From an uncultured Neomegalonema sp. (lineage in GTDB: Bacteria; Pseudomonadota; Alphaproteobacteria; Rhodobacterales; Rhodobacteraceae): a stretch of 64,000 nucleotides of DNA. The position numbers were made by a program, and so were the translations under genes. The stretch lies in the NCBI GenBank assembly GCA_937911325.1, contig CALDSD010000092.1, positions 1 to 64,000 on the forward strand, written 5' to 3'. Every line of letters begins with the position of its first letter. Position 1 is the stretch's first letter. Shown one piece after another: positions 53,038-62,548 of this stretch. The notes beneath the pieces were generated by a model. That model was not told where the DNA came from, did not search any database, and saw only the letters and a program-made list of their open reading frames with translations.

Positions 53038-53298
53038 TCACTCAGGCTCCGCTGAAAGGGACAACGCGTGCACCTGTTCCGCGAGCTCTTCCGACAGAAC
53101 GTCATAGACGGCGCGTTGTCGCGCGACGCGGTTCATCCCGGCAAAGCCCGCCGAGCGAATTTCAATCCGGAAGTGTGTTTCGCCGCCTTCCCGATAGCCG
53201 CTATGTCCGCGATGCTGCTCGCTTTCATCCGTGATCGAGAGTGAGCTGGGGGCAAAGGCGCTCTCCAGTTTCTCACGCATCTTATCGGCAACGCTCAT
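53038..53298 (-). CDS. bolA: BolA family protein
   Basis: 86 residues with GAGGAG before ATG 53298. VADKMREKLESAFAPSSLSITDESEQHRGHSGY... then THFRIEIRSAGFAGMNRVARQRAVYDVL matches BolA; the conserved HxGH histidine region and the C-terminal ALSLSA helix are intact. BolA partners with monothiol glutaredoxins in iron-sulfur handling and stress. It lies divergently opposite the J-domain-like gene, as in many alphaproteobacteria. Confidence 0.94.
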   Translation of the reverse strand: MSVADKMREKLESAFAPSSLSITDESEQHRGHSGYREGGETHFRIEIRSAGFAGMNRVARQRAVYDVLSEELAEQVHALSLSAEPE

Positions 53299-53329
53299 CG
53301 GCGGCTCCTCGTTTTAATGTGAAATCTCT

Positions 53330-53349
53330 GCGGCTCAGACTTGAGCCGC
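53330..53349. promoter_or_regulatory. 20-bp inverted repeat between bolA and the J-domain-like gene
   Basis: GCGGCTCA (53330-53337), loop GACT, TGAGCCGC (53342-53349): perfect 8-bp arms. No gene ends here, so it is not a terminator of either neighbour; it is 32 bases from the bolA start and 85 bases from the 53435 start. It could be an operator shared by the two divergent genes. Confidence 0.4.
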
Positions 53350-53434
53350 CGGCGCTTAACGATACACTCACTTGCCCGACGCAACGCGCGTCAACCAAAC
53401 CGACGCGAAATCGTCTTTTCTAGAGCTTTTGCAC

Positions 53435-54106
53435 ATGAAACGCCGGAAACCGCTCGACTTTGATATCAGCGTGTCCTCCACGAAAAAAAAGGGGAGCAGA
53501 CCGCGCGGCATGTCCGGCGCAGTGGAAGGGGCGACACGGACATGCGAATGGGAAGGGTGCAACAAGCCGGCGGCTTATCGCGCCCCGAAATCGCGTGATC
53601 AACTCGACGAGTTCAGGTGGTTCTGCCTCGACCACGTCCGCGAATACAACAAAAACTGGAACTACTATGCTGAGATGAGCGAGGACGAGATCGCTCAGAG
53701 CATGGAGAAGGATCGCGCCTGGGGGCGCCCGACCTGGAAGCTTGGCCAGGGCAAGGGCGGGACTGAGGATGGAAAGCCGCATGCGGATGGCGAGGCCTGG
53801 CGACGCTTCGGCTTTGACGATCCCATGCAAGTGCTCGGCGAGAACGCGACCCTGAACCCCGGAGCCGCGCGGGAACATCAAAAACAAGCGCGAGAACGGC
53901 TGCTTCCGAAAGCTCTGCGCAAGGCCCTCGACGTGATGGCGCTCGACTCGCAGGCCAACAAGCAAGACATCCGGCTACGAAACAAGGAGCAGGTGAAACG
54001 CTATAACCCGGATCAAAACGGGGGCGACCGTTCCGAAGAGACGCGGCTGCGCGAGGTTCTTTGGGCGTGGGATCAGTTGAAGGGCAGCGACGCCTTTCCG
54101 GAGTAG
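53435..54106 (+). CDS. DnaJ-class (J-domain-like) protein, HPD replaced by NPD
   Basis: 223 residues from ATG 53435; a longer TTG start at 53372 adds 21 unconserved residues. The N-terminal half carries [19 protein letters not shown], and [30 protein letters not shown], typical of the alphaproteobacterial J-domain protein beside bolA and cobS. The C-terminal J domain has [27 protein letters not shown]: the tripeptide that normally is HPD reads N191-P192-D193. HPD is needed for DnaK ATPase stimulation, so this protein may have lost co-chaperone activity. Upstream of cobS, same strand. Confidence 0.85.
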   Translation: MKRRKPLDFDISVSSTKKKGSRPRGMSGAVEGATRTCEWEGCNKPAAYRAPKSRDQLDEFRWFCLDHVREYNKNWNYYAEMSEDEIAQSMEKDRAWGRPTWKLGQGKGGTEDGKPHADGEAWRRFGFDDPMQVLGENATLNPGAAREHQKQARERLLPKALRKALDVMALDSQANKQDIRLRNKEQVKRYNPDQNGGDRSEETRLREVLWAWDQLKGSDAFPE

Positions 54107-54270
54107 TTCTGGTCGACAGCGAGGCGGCGCGGTCGCTTTCTCTGAAAAACCGTCGCTCTCCGCCTTGTTCTGACCGCGCGGCGAATTATGGTGCGCTGTC
54201 GGATTATCAAACTCAGCATGACCGCTCGAGATCGCATCTAAGGCGACTCGGATTTTTTAAGGAAGTTCCT

Positions 54271-55260
54271 ATGGCCGACGGCGCTCAACCTTTCGCACCG
54301 GAACCAGACACGCAGTTCTCCGCTCGCGAGCTCTTCGGCATCGATAGCGATATGATGGTGCCTGGCTTCCGCGACCCGAGTGACGCGGTTCCCGAACTCG
54401 ATGCGACCTATAAGTTCGATCCGGATACGACCCGCGCGATTTTGGCGGGCTTCGCCCATAACCGTCGCGTTTTGATCCAGGGCTATCACGGGACCGGCAA
54501 GTCGACGCATATCGAACAGGTCGCGGCGCGTCTGAATTGGCCCTGCCTTCGCGTCAATCTCGACAGTCATATCAGCCGGATCGACTTGATCGGCAAAGAC
54601 GCGATCGTCATTGAGGATGGTCAGCAGATCACCCGCTTTCAGGAAGGCATCTTGCCCTGGGCGCTGCGCCACGCGGTCGCCCTCGTGTTTGACGAGTACG
54701 ACGCCGGGCGCCCGGACGTCATGTTTGTGATCCAGCGGGTGCTTGAGCGCGAGGGCAAGCTGACGCTCCTCGACCAGAACACCGTGATCAAGCCGCATGC
54801 CGGTTTCCGCCTGTTTGCAACCGCAAACACGGTGGGCCTGGGCGATACGACCGGGCTCTACCACGGCACTCAACAGATCAACCAGGGGCAGATGGACCGC
54901 TGGTCGATCGTCACGACGCTGAACTATCTACAGGTTGAGGCCGAGGTCGAGATCGTTTTGGCCAAAGCCAAGCACTACGATACGCCCGAGGGGCGGCAGG
55001 TGGTCGAGCGCATGGTGCGTCTGGCGGATGCGACCCGGTCGAGCTTCAAGAAGGGCGATCTGTCCACCGTCATGAGCCCTCGGACCGTCATTTCCTGGGC
55101 TGAAAACGCAGAGATCTTCGCCGGAGACCTCGACTATGCGTTCCGGGTGACGTTCCTGAACAAGTGCGACGAGCTTGAGCGAGAAACCGTCGCGGAGCTC
55201 TATCAGCGGCATATCGGCAGCGAATTGCCCGAGTCGGCGGCCCGAGTTGCGCTTGGATAA
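54271..55260 (+). CDS. cobS: Cobaltochelatase subunit CobS (AAA+ ATPase)
   Basis: 329 residues with GGAAG before ATG 54271. MoxR-type AAA+ ATPase: Walker [32 protein letters not shown], Walker [12 protein letters not shown], sensor 1 [14 protein letters not shown] and [17 protein letters not shown]. With CobT it forms the ATP-driven chaperone of the aerobic cobaltochelatase CobNST, which inserts cobalt late in B12 synthesis. cobN is not in the window. In many alphaproteobacteria cobS/cobT persist without a complete B12 pathway, so another role is possible. Confidence 0.96.
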   Translation: MADGAQPFAPEPDTQFSARELFGIDSDMMVPGFRDPSDAVPELDATYKFDPDTTRAILAGFAHNRRVLIQGYHGTGKSTHIEQVAARLNWPCLRVNLDSHISRIDLIGKDAIVIEDGQQITRFQEGILPWALRHAVALVFDEYDAGRPDVMFVIQRVLEREGKLTLLDQNTVIKPHAGFRLFATANTVGLGDTTGLYHGTQQINQGQMDRWSIVTTLNYLQVEAEVEIVLAKAKHYDTPEGRQVVERMVRLADATRSSFKKGDLSTVMSPRTVISWAENAEIFAGDLDYAFRVTFLNKCDELERETVAELYQRHIGSELPESAARVALG

Positions 55261-55279
55261 GTGGCGCTCGGTTGTCCGC

Positions 55280-55298
55280 CTCCCCATTTAGTGGGGAG
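55280..55298 (+). promoter_or_regulatory. Small hairpin at the cobT ribosome binding site
   Basis: CTCCCC (55280-55285) pairs with GGGGAG (55293-55298) around a 7-base loop; the 3' arm begins the AGAGGA Shine-Dalgarno run. It may lower cobT translation relative to cobS. Confidence 0.3.
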
Positions 55299-55306
55299 AG
55301 GAAACT

Positions 55307-57190
55307 ATGTCGAAGAAACCCGATAATCCGGCGGAACCGTTCCGCAAGGCGCTTGCGGAAGCGACGCGGGCCTTGGCGGGCGAAGCTGAAATCAACGTCA
55401 AGTACTCCGTAGACCCGCCAGGGCTCACGGGGGACGAGGCTCGGTTGCCGCAGGTCTCTCACAGGATGAGCAAGCAGGAAGTGCTGCTGGCTCGGGCTCA
55501 CGGCGACTCGTTTGCGATGCGGCGTCGGCATCATGACGCCGGGGTGCACGCGCGCCGCGCGCCGCAGGGCGAAACCGCGCGCCAGCTGTTTGACGCGCTC
55601 GAAACCGCGCGCGTCGAGGCGCTCGCGTCCAAGCAGATGCCTGGCGTCGGCGACAATCTGGACGTGATGCTTGGCGACGAGGCGCGACGGAAAGGTTGGG
55701 GCGACGAAGCCGGCGGTCGTCTCGGCGGCGAAGGCGAGGTCGATATCGCGGAGGCGGCGCGTCTGCTCGTTCGGCGTCATGGTTCGGGACGGGATCTGCC
55801 AGAGGGCGCGGCGCACGCATTGGAAAAGTGGCGCGACTCGCTCGAGAAACAGTGCGGCGACTCGCTCGATCGGCTTGACGACTGCCTCGCGGATCAGGAC
55901 GAGTTTGCGCGTCTCGCTTGGCAGATGATCGACGATATGGGGTACGGCGAGGAACTCGGCGACAACCCCGACGAGATCGACGATCAGAACGACGAGAGCC
56001 TCGAAGACGAGGAAGATCAAAGCTCGGAAGACGACGGGTCGGAAGACGCCGGCGATCAAGAGGGAGACGGTGAAGACGCGCCGTCCGATCCCACGCAGGA
56101 AGACGATCAGGAGGCCACAGCGACCGTCGCGGTCGATGCGTCCGAAGACGGCGCTGAGCCCGATCACGAGGTGGAAGACCCCGAAGGCGCGCCGCCGACC
56201 AGCCAGCCGCCGGTCGCGCCAGTCAGCGACGCCGACCCCGACTATCGTATCTTCAACGCGACCCATGACGAAGTGATCAGCGCGGAAGAGATCTGCGATC
56301 CAGAGGAGCTGGAGCGCCTCCGCGGTTTTCTCGACCAGCAACTTGCGCCGCTGCAGGGCGCGGCGTCGCGTCTTGCGAACAAGCTGCAGCGCCGGCTGAT
56401 GGCGCAGCAAAACCGGTCCTGGGCGTTTGACCGCGAAGAAGGCTTGCTCGATGTCAGCCGGCTCGCGCGTGTTGTCGCCAATCCGACGACGCCGCTCTCA
56501 TTCAAGGTCGAGCGCGACACGGAGTTCCGGGACACGGTCGTGACGCTTCTCCTGGACAATTCGGGCTCGATGCGCGGCCGTCCCATTTCCATTGCTGCGA
56601 TTTCCGCCGATATCCTCGCGCGTACGCTTGAGCGGTGCAACGTGAAGGTCGAGATCCTCGGGTTTACGACCCGCGCCTGGAAAGGCGGCGAGTCCCGCAA
56701 GGCCTGGATCGAAGCGGGGCGTCCGCAACTGCCGGGGCGTCTCAACGATCTCAGACACATCGTGTACAAATCGGCCGACGCTCCGTGGCGACGGGCGCGG
56801 CGGAACCTCGGTCTGATGATGCGCGAGGGTCTGCTCAAGGAGAACATCGACGGCGAAGCGCTGGAATGGGCGTATCGCCGGCTGATGTCGCGCCCCGAGC
56901 AACGCCGGATCCTGATGGTGATTTCGGATGGCGCGCCGGTAGACGACAGCACCTTGTCGGTAAACCCCTCGAACTATCTCGAGAAACACCTGCGGGACGT
57001 GATCGAGATGATCGAGCGCCGCCGCGCCGCCGAGCTGATCGCCATCGGCATCGGGCATGACGTGACCCGCTATTATCAGCGTGCGGTCACGATCACCGAC
57101 GCCGAACAGCTGGCGGGCGCCATGACCGAGCAGCTGGCCTCGCTGTTCGAGCAGTTCCCAAAAGGTGGTCGGGGAGCGAAGGCGGCGTAA
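55307..57190 (+). CDS. cobT: Cobaltochelatase subunit CobT
   Basis: 627 residues. CobS partner. N-terminal helical domain ([21 protein letters not shown]), a central acidic low-complexity stretch (about residues 225-310, Asp/Glu-rich), and a C-terminal von Willebrand A domain with the MIDAS start [19 protein letters not shown] and [14 protein letters not shown] hairpin at 55280-55298 overlaps the ribosome binding site ahead of ATG 55307. Confidence 0.95.
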   Translation: MSKKPDNPAEPFRKALAEATRALAGEAEINVKYSVDPPGLTGDEARLPQVSHRMSKQEVLLARAHGDSFAMRRRHHDAGVHARRAPQGETARQLFDALETARVEALASKQMPGVGDNLDVMLGDEARRKGWGDEAGGRLGGEGEVDIAEAARLLVRRHGSGRDLPEGAAHALEKWRDSLEKQCGDSLDRLDDCLADQDEFARLAWQMIDDMGYGEELGDNPDEIDDQNDESLEDEEDQSSEDDGSEDAGDQEGDGEDAPSDPTQEDDQEATATVAVDASEDGAEPDHEVEDPEGAPPTSQPPVAPVSDADPDYRIFNATHDEVISAEEICDPEELERLRGFLDQQLAPLQGAASRLANKLQRRLMAQQNRSWAFDREEGLLDVSRLARVVANPTTPLSFKVERDTEFRDTVVTLLLDNSGSMRGRPISIAAISADILARTLERCNVKVEILGFTTRAWKGGESRKAWIEAGRPQLPGRLNDLRHIVYKSADAPWRRARRNLGLMMREGLLKENIDGEALEWAYRRLMSRPEQRRILMVISDGAPVDDSTLSVNPSNYLEKHLRDVIEMIERRRAAELIAIGIGHDVTRYYQRAVTITDAEQLAGAMTEQLASLFEQFPKGGRGAKAA

Positions 57191-57294
57191 CCCGTCCAAG
57201 ACCGGCCTTGCGGGGTCTAACGCGTTTGTTTGCCTCGGCTTCGCCACCTTTGTGGTGCTATCCAGTTGAGCGAGATGAATAATTCGGGGGTCGC

Positions 57295-59160
57295 ATGCGC
57301 GCGATCATCGCTATCTTCGCGATCATGATCGCCGCCCTGACGGGCCAGGCCGCCGCACAGGGAACCGGGTTGGACCCTCTGGCGCTGCAGCCGCAACTCT
57401 CTGAATGCGGGTTGGAGCACGAGGATCCGCAACTGCGGGAGAACCTGCGCGCCAGCTCTCGGCTCGCCATGCGTGTCGCGATGGAGAACATCGACTTTAA
57501 TCGCGCCGTCGACGACGCCTGGACGTCCGTCGGTTTTGAGCAGCGATACGAGCGGATCATTGACGATCAGATCGAAGTCCTTCGCGCCGACACGAACTAC
57601 CTGGACCGTCTCAAACAAGCGAACCTCCCCGGCCCGGCGGAAGAGATGGCGACCAAGACGGTGGACGCAGTCTTCTCGTCGACTGAGTTCTCGGTCCTCC
57701 AAGACGATCTGCAGGATGAAATCGGCCGCCGCCTCGAACCCGATATCCGCACGGCCGGGCTCAGCGCGCAGAACAGCTCGGCGGAGTGTGTGCGGCGGTT
57801 TCTCAGCGCCAGATATCCCGGCGTGGTCGGCGACGCATTCGAGCGCCAAGAGACCCTCGCCGTCAGTTTCGACAGCATCGCGACGTCGGGCGCCGGCGCC
57901 ACGATCAATATGGCGGTGATCATCTCTGGCATCATCGCCGTGATCTTTCGGCGCGTCATCGCCCGCATCGCCCGGGCGATCGCCCGACGGCTGGGCGTCG
58001 CGCTGGCGGCCCGGGTCGCGGCGATGATCTCTGCGGTGGGCGGGCTCGTGCTGCTCGGCTATGAGCTGATCGCCGGGAATGAGGGCGTCTTCCCGGTCGT
58101 GAAGGACGAAATGGTGTCGGAAGAGACGCTGCGAGGCATGCGCGGCGATCTCAAGCGCGATCTGGCCAGCGCCGCGCCGGAGGAGATGAACGCGGTCGCG
58201 GATCAGGTCGCGGCGGATCTGTTCGAGAAGTGGCGACGCTTCAAGACAGACTACGCGTTCGTCCTTGATCTGCGAGACCGCAATCCCGCGTTCGCCCGAT
58301 TTCTTGCGGGGCGGCAACCGGATGAGTTCTTCACGCTCGCAACGCTTGTGGGTCGGTTGCGCGCCGATGGCGGCGAAGCCGCTGTGCTCGACGCTTTCGA
58401 AACAGGCGTTCTTGAGAAAGCGATCGGCATTCCGCGGATCGAAGAGCATCTCGACGCCTGGGCGCCGCGGGGGCTCGATCTGAGAACGTTGGTCGATTGG
58501 CATGACCGATCTGCGGGCGATTTCGAGCAGGTTCTGACCTTTGAGTTGCCGACTGCGGCGCAACCGACCGACTTTAGTCGCGAGGAGTTGGGTCGGCTGC
58601 TCTCGATCGGAGAGCGCAAGGGCGTCTTGACGGTGGCCGGTTTGCCAGCGTCGGATCGCAACGAGGCTTTCGCCTTGTCGGACGAACGCTTGCGGCGATT
58701 GGCTGTTCGGCTCGACGGCCCACGCATGGCCGCGGTCTTCGCCACCACGCGCGCGCTGCCGGATGCGGGGACGCGGCTGCTCTATCTCGATCGCGCGGCG
58801 GAGAGACCGGATCTGGCCAGAGGCCTCGTCGGCGCAGCGCCGGCGGTCGCGAACAGCCGAAGTCCGGAAGCCGCGCTGGCGATGTTGATGGACCCACAAC
58901 CGCTCTACAATGTTCTGGCGGTTTATGATCACGCGCAGATCGTGCTCGACGGCGAGGTCGCCCCGCAGATCCCGGTCTATCGCTATGGCTGGTGGCTTGC
59001 GGTTTTTCTTGGCGCGCCCCTGTTGATCGTCTTCTGGATCCTGCGCGGGATCATCAGGACGTTCCGGCCTGCTCCGCGTCAGACGGTTCGCGTCGAGGTT
59101 GCGCCGGCGGCGCTTCCGCGAGAAGAGCCGAGAGGGCCGAGCCGCGGAGGTCCGGTTTGA
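57295..59160 (+). CDS. Large uncharacterised membrane-anchored protein
   Basis: 621 residues, GGGGG before ATG 57295. Signal-like N-terminus (residues 1-21, IIAIFAIMIAALTGQAAAQ), a helical extracytoplasmic region to about 195, two adjacent membrane helices (about 200-222 and 236-258), a helical stretch of about 300 residues with PAFARFLAGRQPDEFFTLATLVGRL, and a final helix (about 563-586, WWLAVFLGAPLLIVFWILRG) with a Pro/Arg tail. Family not recognised. Its TGA stop overlaps the TTG start of a YbjQ-like gene, so the two are probably coupled. It follows cobT by 104 bases. Confidence 0.7.
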   Translation: MRAIIAIFAIMIAALTGQAAAQGTGLDPLALQPQLSECGLEHEDPQLRENLRASSRLAMRVAMENIDFNRAVDDAWTSVGFEQRYERIIDDQIEVLRADTNYLDRLKQANLPGPAEEMATKTVDAVFSSTEFSVLQDDLQDEIGRRLEPDIRTAGLSAQNSSAECVRRFLSARYPGVVGDAFERQETLAVSFDSIATSGAGATINMAVIISGIIAVIFRRVIARIARAIARRLGVALAARVAAMISAVGGLVLLGYELIAGNEGVFPVVKDEMVSEETLRGMRGDLKRDLASAAPEEMNAVADQVAADLFEKWRRFKTDYAFVLDLRDRNPAFARFLAGRQPDEFFTLATLVGRLRADGGEAAVLDAFETGVLEKAIGIPRIEEHLDAWAPRGLDLRTLVDWHDRSAGDFEQVLTFELPTAAQPTDFSREELGRLLSIGERKGVLTVAGLPASDRNEAFALSDERLRRLAVRLDGPRMAAVFATTRALPDAGTRLLYLDRAAERPDLARGLVGAAPAVANSRSPEAALAMLMDPQPLYNVLAVYDHAQIVLDGEVAPQIPVYRYGWWLAVFLGAPLLIVFWILRGIIRTFRPAPRQTVRVEVAPAALPREEPRGPSRGGPV

Positions 59161-59525
59161 AAGACCCCGAAAGCATGATCCTTATCTCGATCGAGACCCC
59201 CCCGGCGGATCGAGAGGTCGAGATGGGAGAGTTGGTCTGCGTCGCCGTTGTTCAGGCCTCCAACGTGATCCGCGACGTACGGGAGATGATCACCAATGCG
59301 TTGGGTGGACGCATGGTCCGGTACGAGACCTTGCTGGAGACGACGCTGCAGCGCGGCTTTGCCCGTTTGCGGGAGGAGCTGGCGGCGCGGGGGTATGACG
59401 GCGCCGTTGGCGTGCGTCTGGCGCATCCGGATATCGTGGCGGGCGGCGCCGAGCTGGTGGTGTATGCGACGGGGTTCCGGTTTCGCGATGCGGAGGCGGC
59501 GCAGGCGCAGGGGACTGACGTTTAG
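59157..59525 (+). CDS. YbjQ/UPF0145-like heavy-metal-binding-fold protein
   Basis: 122 residues from TTG 59157. TTG is preferred to ATG 59175 because GGAGG sits exactly 6 bases before it and the start overlaps the previous stop (TTGA). The middle has the family's VCVAVVQASNVIRDVREMITNALGGRMVRYETLL, then GFARLREELAARGYDGAVGVRLAHPDI and a terminal YATGFRF. YbjQ proteins form small pentameric-like barrels of unknown function. Coupled to the 57295 membrane protein. Confidence 0.8.
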   Translation: MKDPESMILISIETPPADREVEMGELVCVAVVQASNVIRDVREMITNALGGRMVRYETLLETTLQRGFARLREELAARGYDGAVGVRLAHPDIVAGGAELVVYATGFRFRDAEAAQAQGTDV

Positions 59526-59614
59526 TTCATGACGACGTGAGCGCGTAGGGGCTGTCGCCCGGACGTTCAGCAGGCTATGCCTTTGCGCAATAACAAGAAA
59601 TGTTGGAGTAGATC

Positions 59615-60847
59615 ATGACGGCGATGAGACGGTTCAGGTTGGCGGGCGCAATCGTCGCGGCCTTGGTTTGGGCGGGCGGATTGAACGCGGCGGCCGATGT
59701 TTCGCCAGAGCCCAAGAACTGGTCCGAGGTCGAGGCGGCGGCTCAAGGTCAAACCGTCTACTGGTACGCATGGGCGGGCGAGCGCCTGATCAACGATCAC
59801 ATCGCCTGGGTCGGCGAGCAGGTGCAGGCGCGGTACGGCGTGACGCTTGAGCACGTCAAGATTTCCGCGACTTCCGAGGCGGTTTCGAAGGTGGTCGCCG
59901 AGAAGGCCGCTGGCCGAGACGACGATGGCGCCGTCGACCTGATCTGGATCAACGGGCCGAACTTCGCCGCGATGAAGGAGAACGACCTGCTGTTTGGGCC
60001 ATGGGCGGAGGATCTGCCGAACTTCGCTTTGGTCGACGTCGAGAACAAGCCGGCCGTTCTGAACGATTTCACCATCCCCACAGACGGCCTTGAAGCGCCT
60101 TGGAACATGGCGCAGATCGTTTTCTACTATGACAGCGCCCGCGTTCCAGAACCGCCTCGGACCGCTCAGGCGCTGTTGGAGTGGGCGCAGGCCAATCCCG
60201 GCCGGTTCGCGTTCCCGACGCCTGAAGACTTCCTGGGCGCCACGTTCTTAAAGCAGGTCCTGGTCGAACTCGCGCCTGATCAGTCCCGTCTTCAGGAAGA
60301 AGCGTCCGACTTCGATTTTGACGAGATCACAGCCCCGCTCTGGGCTTATCTCGACGTCCTCACGCCAAATCTGTGGCGGAAGGGCCAAGCGTATCCGGCC
60401 AACAGCTCGGAGCTGCGCAGACTGTTGGGAGACGGCGAGATCGATATCGGCCTCGCGTTCAACCCAGCCGAAGCGAGTGCTGCGATTGCGAAAGATGAGA
60501 TCCCGGACACTGTTCGCACCTTGGTGTTCGAGGGCGGGACGATCGGCAACGCCAGCTTTATCGCGATCCCTTACAACGCGGCGCATAAGGCCGGCGCGAT
60601 GGTTGTCGCGAACTTCCTGATGTCGCCCGAAGCGCAGCTCGACAAACAACGTCCCGACGGGTTCGGCGGCTTTACCGTGCTGGCGATGGACAAGCTGTCG
60701 CCGGAAGACCGCGCCGCCTTCGAAGCTCAACCCCGCGGCGTCGCCACCCTTTCCCCCGAAGAGCTAGGGGCGCATTTGCCAGAGCCGCATCCGAGCTGGA
60801 TGACCCGGGTCGGCAAAGCGTGGAAAGAGCGCTACGGGCTGCGCTAG
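59615..60847 (+). CDS. ynjB: YnjB-type ABC transporter substrate-binding protein
   Basis: 410 residues with TGGAG before ATG 59615. Signal peptide at 1-28. Periplasmic binding protein fold of the YnjB/iron-thiamine type: VYWYAWAGERLINDHIAWVGEQVQ, VDLIWINGPNFAAMKENDLLFGPWA, EAPWNMAQIVFYYDSARV, and C-terminal HPSWMTRVGKAWKERYG. First gene of an ynjBCD operon. E. coli YnjBCD is annotated as a putative thiamine-type importer, substrate unproven. Confidence 0.9.
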   Translation: MTAMRRFRLAGAIVAALVWAGGLNAAADVSPEPKNWSEVEAAAQGQTVYWYAWAGERLINDHIAWVGEQVQARYGVTLEHVKISATSEAVSKVVAEKAAGRDDDGAVDLIWINGPNFAAMKENDLLFGPWAEDLPNFALVDVENKPAVLNDFTIPTDGLEAPWNMAQIVFYYDSARVPEPPRTAQALLEWAQANPGRFAFPTPEDFLGATFLKQVLVELAPDQSRLQEEASDFDFDEITAPLWAYLDVLTPNLWRKGQAYPANSSELRRLLGDGEIDIGLAFNPAEASAAIAKDEIPDTVRTLVFEGGTIGNASFIAIPYNAAHKAGAMVVANFLMSPEAQLDKQRPDGFGGFTVLAMDKLSPEDRAAFEAQPRGVATLSPEELGAHLPEPHPSWMTRVGKAWKERYGLR

Positions 60848-60862
60848 AGGCGGCCTCTGTCG

Positions 60863-62548
60863 ATGCTCGCCCGGTTCGCCCCCGCTCTGACGATCGCGAT
60901 TTTGATCGGCCCGGTCTTCGCGGGCTTGGCGGGGGTGTTGGCGCCGGCGTTCGGATACTTGCCGGCGCTTGGGCGCAGCGAACTGAGTTTGGACCCATGG
61001 CGCGCTCTTTTTTCGACGCCTGGTCTCACCCAGTCGATCGCCGTCAGCCTGTTCATCGGATTTGGATCGACGGCGATCTCTTTGGCGTTCGTAATCCTTG
61101 TCGCCGCCGCGGGAGAGGGGACCCGAGCTTTCGCCTTGGTCCGCCGCTTACTGTCGCCGCTGCTGGCGGTGCCGCATGTCGCGGTGGCGATCGGGCTCGC
61201 CTTCGTCATCGCGCCGTCAGGGCTTGTGTTCCGCATATGGGGCGGTTGGCTGGGCGGCCCGCAGATCCCGCCGGACATCCTGATCGTCAACGATCCATAC
61301 GGACTTTCCGTGATAGCGGCGTTGGCGCTGAAGGAGATCCCATTCCTGTTCCTGATGGTTCTGGCCGCAAAGCCGCAAGCTGACGTCGAACGCAGCATGA
61401 TGCTTGCGCGCAGCATGGGCTACGGACGCGTCGCCGGATGGCTCAAGGCGGTTTGGCCGCGGATCTATGCGCAGATCCGACTGCCGGTGCTGGCGGTGCT
61501 GGCCTACGGGTTGTCCGTTGTCGACGTCGCGCTGGTCCTAGGGCCGAACACGCCGCCGACTTTGCCGGTGCAAATTCTGAAATGGATCAACGATCCGGAT
61601 CTGAGCCTGCGATTTCAGGCGTCGGCGGCGGCGGTGCTGCAAATCGGGTTGGTGGCGATTGCGATCGCGGTTTGGATCGCGCTTGAAAAGATTGCGGGGC
61701 GCGCGGGGCGTCGTTGGATTGAAGGAGGGCGCCGCCGTTGGTTTGAGCGCAGCGCTCCCATCGCCGCCTCGGTCGTGTCAGGGCTCTATGGGACGGCTGC
61801 GGTTCTGGCCGCGACCGCGCTCCTGCTGTGGTCGATCGCGCGCGGATGGCGGTATCCGGACCCGACGCCCAGCAGCTACACGCTTGAGAACTGGACGCGG
61901 GAAAGCCCGCGGGCGGCCGAACTCGTCACGAACAGTCTGCTGATTGGACTGACGGCGGCCGTGATCGCGCTTGTGTTGACGATCCTGAGCCTGGAGAACG
62001 AAACGCGCCGCGGCGAGCGGCGGCGCGGCTGGCAAGGCTTGGAGTTGCTGTACGTTCCGCTGGTCGCGCCTCAGATCTCGTTTCTCTTGGGCTTGCAGAT
62101 CCTGTCGATCTGGCTCGGCGTCGACGAGTCCTTCGCCGCCGTCGTCTTCGCGCATCTGGTGTTTGTGCTTCCCTACGTTTTCCTGTCGATTTCCGATCCG
62201 TGGCGCGCCGTCGATCCGCGGTATCGGCATGTCGCGCTGGGACTGGGGGTCTCGGAGAACAAAGCGCTTCTGACGACGCGCTTGCCGATGCTGTTGCCGG
62301 CGGTCTTGTCCGCGCTCGCTCTGGGCTTGGCGGTCAGCATAGGCCAATACCTGGCCACGGTTCTTATCGCGGGCGCGCGCTGGCCGACGATCACGACCGA
62401 AGCGGTTACGCTTGCGTCTGGGGGCGATCGCAGGATCATCGCCGTGTATGCGGTGTTGCAGATGCTTTTGCCGTTTGTGGCGTTCTGGCTCGCTCTCGCG
62501 GCGCCGCGACTGGCGTTCCGCAATCGTCGCGGAATGGGGGTGTCGTGA
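60863..62548 (+). CDS. ynjC: YnjC-type ABC transporter permease (two fused halves)
   Basis: 561 residues with about 12 membrane segments in two six-helix halves (1-270 and 300-555). ABC-2/MetI-type EAA loops: around ARSMGYGRVAGWLKAVWPRIYAQIRLP and HVALGLGVSENKALLTTRLPMLLP. ATG 60863 lies 15 bases after ynjB; a small hairpin AGAGG/CCTCT (60846-60858) sits over the ynjB stop and may limit readthrough. Stop overlaps the ynjD GTG start (GTGA). Confidence 0.9.
   Translation: MLARFAPALTIAILIGPVFAGLAGVLAPAFGYLPALGRSELSLDPWRALFSTPGLTQSIAVSLFIGFGSTAISLAFVILVAAAGEGTRAFALVRRLLSPLLAVPHVAVAIGLAFVIAPSGLVFRIWGGWLGGPQIPPDILIVNDPYGLSVIAALALKEIPFLFLMVLAAKPQADVERSMMLARSMGYGRVAGWLKAVWPRIYAQIRLPVLAVLAYGLSVVDVALVLGPNTPPTLPVQILKWINDPDLSLRFQASAAAVLQIGLVAIAIAVWIALEKIAGRAGRRWIEGGRRRWFERSAPIAASVVSGLYGTAAVLAATALLLWSIARGWRYPDPTPSSYTLENWTRESPRAAELVTNSLLIGLTAAVIALVLTILSLENETRRGERRRGWQGLELLYVPLVAPQISFLLGLQILSIWLGVDESFAAVVFAHLVFVLPYVFLSISDPWRAVDPRYRHVALGLGVSENKALLTTRLPMLLPAVLSALALGLAVSIGQYLATVLIAGARWPTITTEAVTLASGGDRRIIAVYAVLQMLLPFVAFWLALAAPRLAFRNRRGMGVS

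Noticed and set aside
57217-58932. 571-codon open frame on the minus strand
   Set aside because: It lies antisense to the better supported 57295-59160 gene; GC-rich codon bias opens such frames, and the peptide is Arg/His/Gln-rich without domains.
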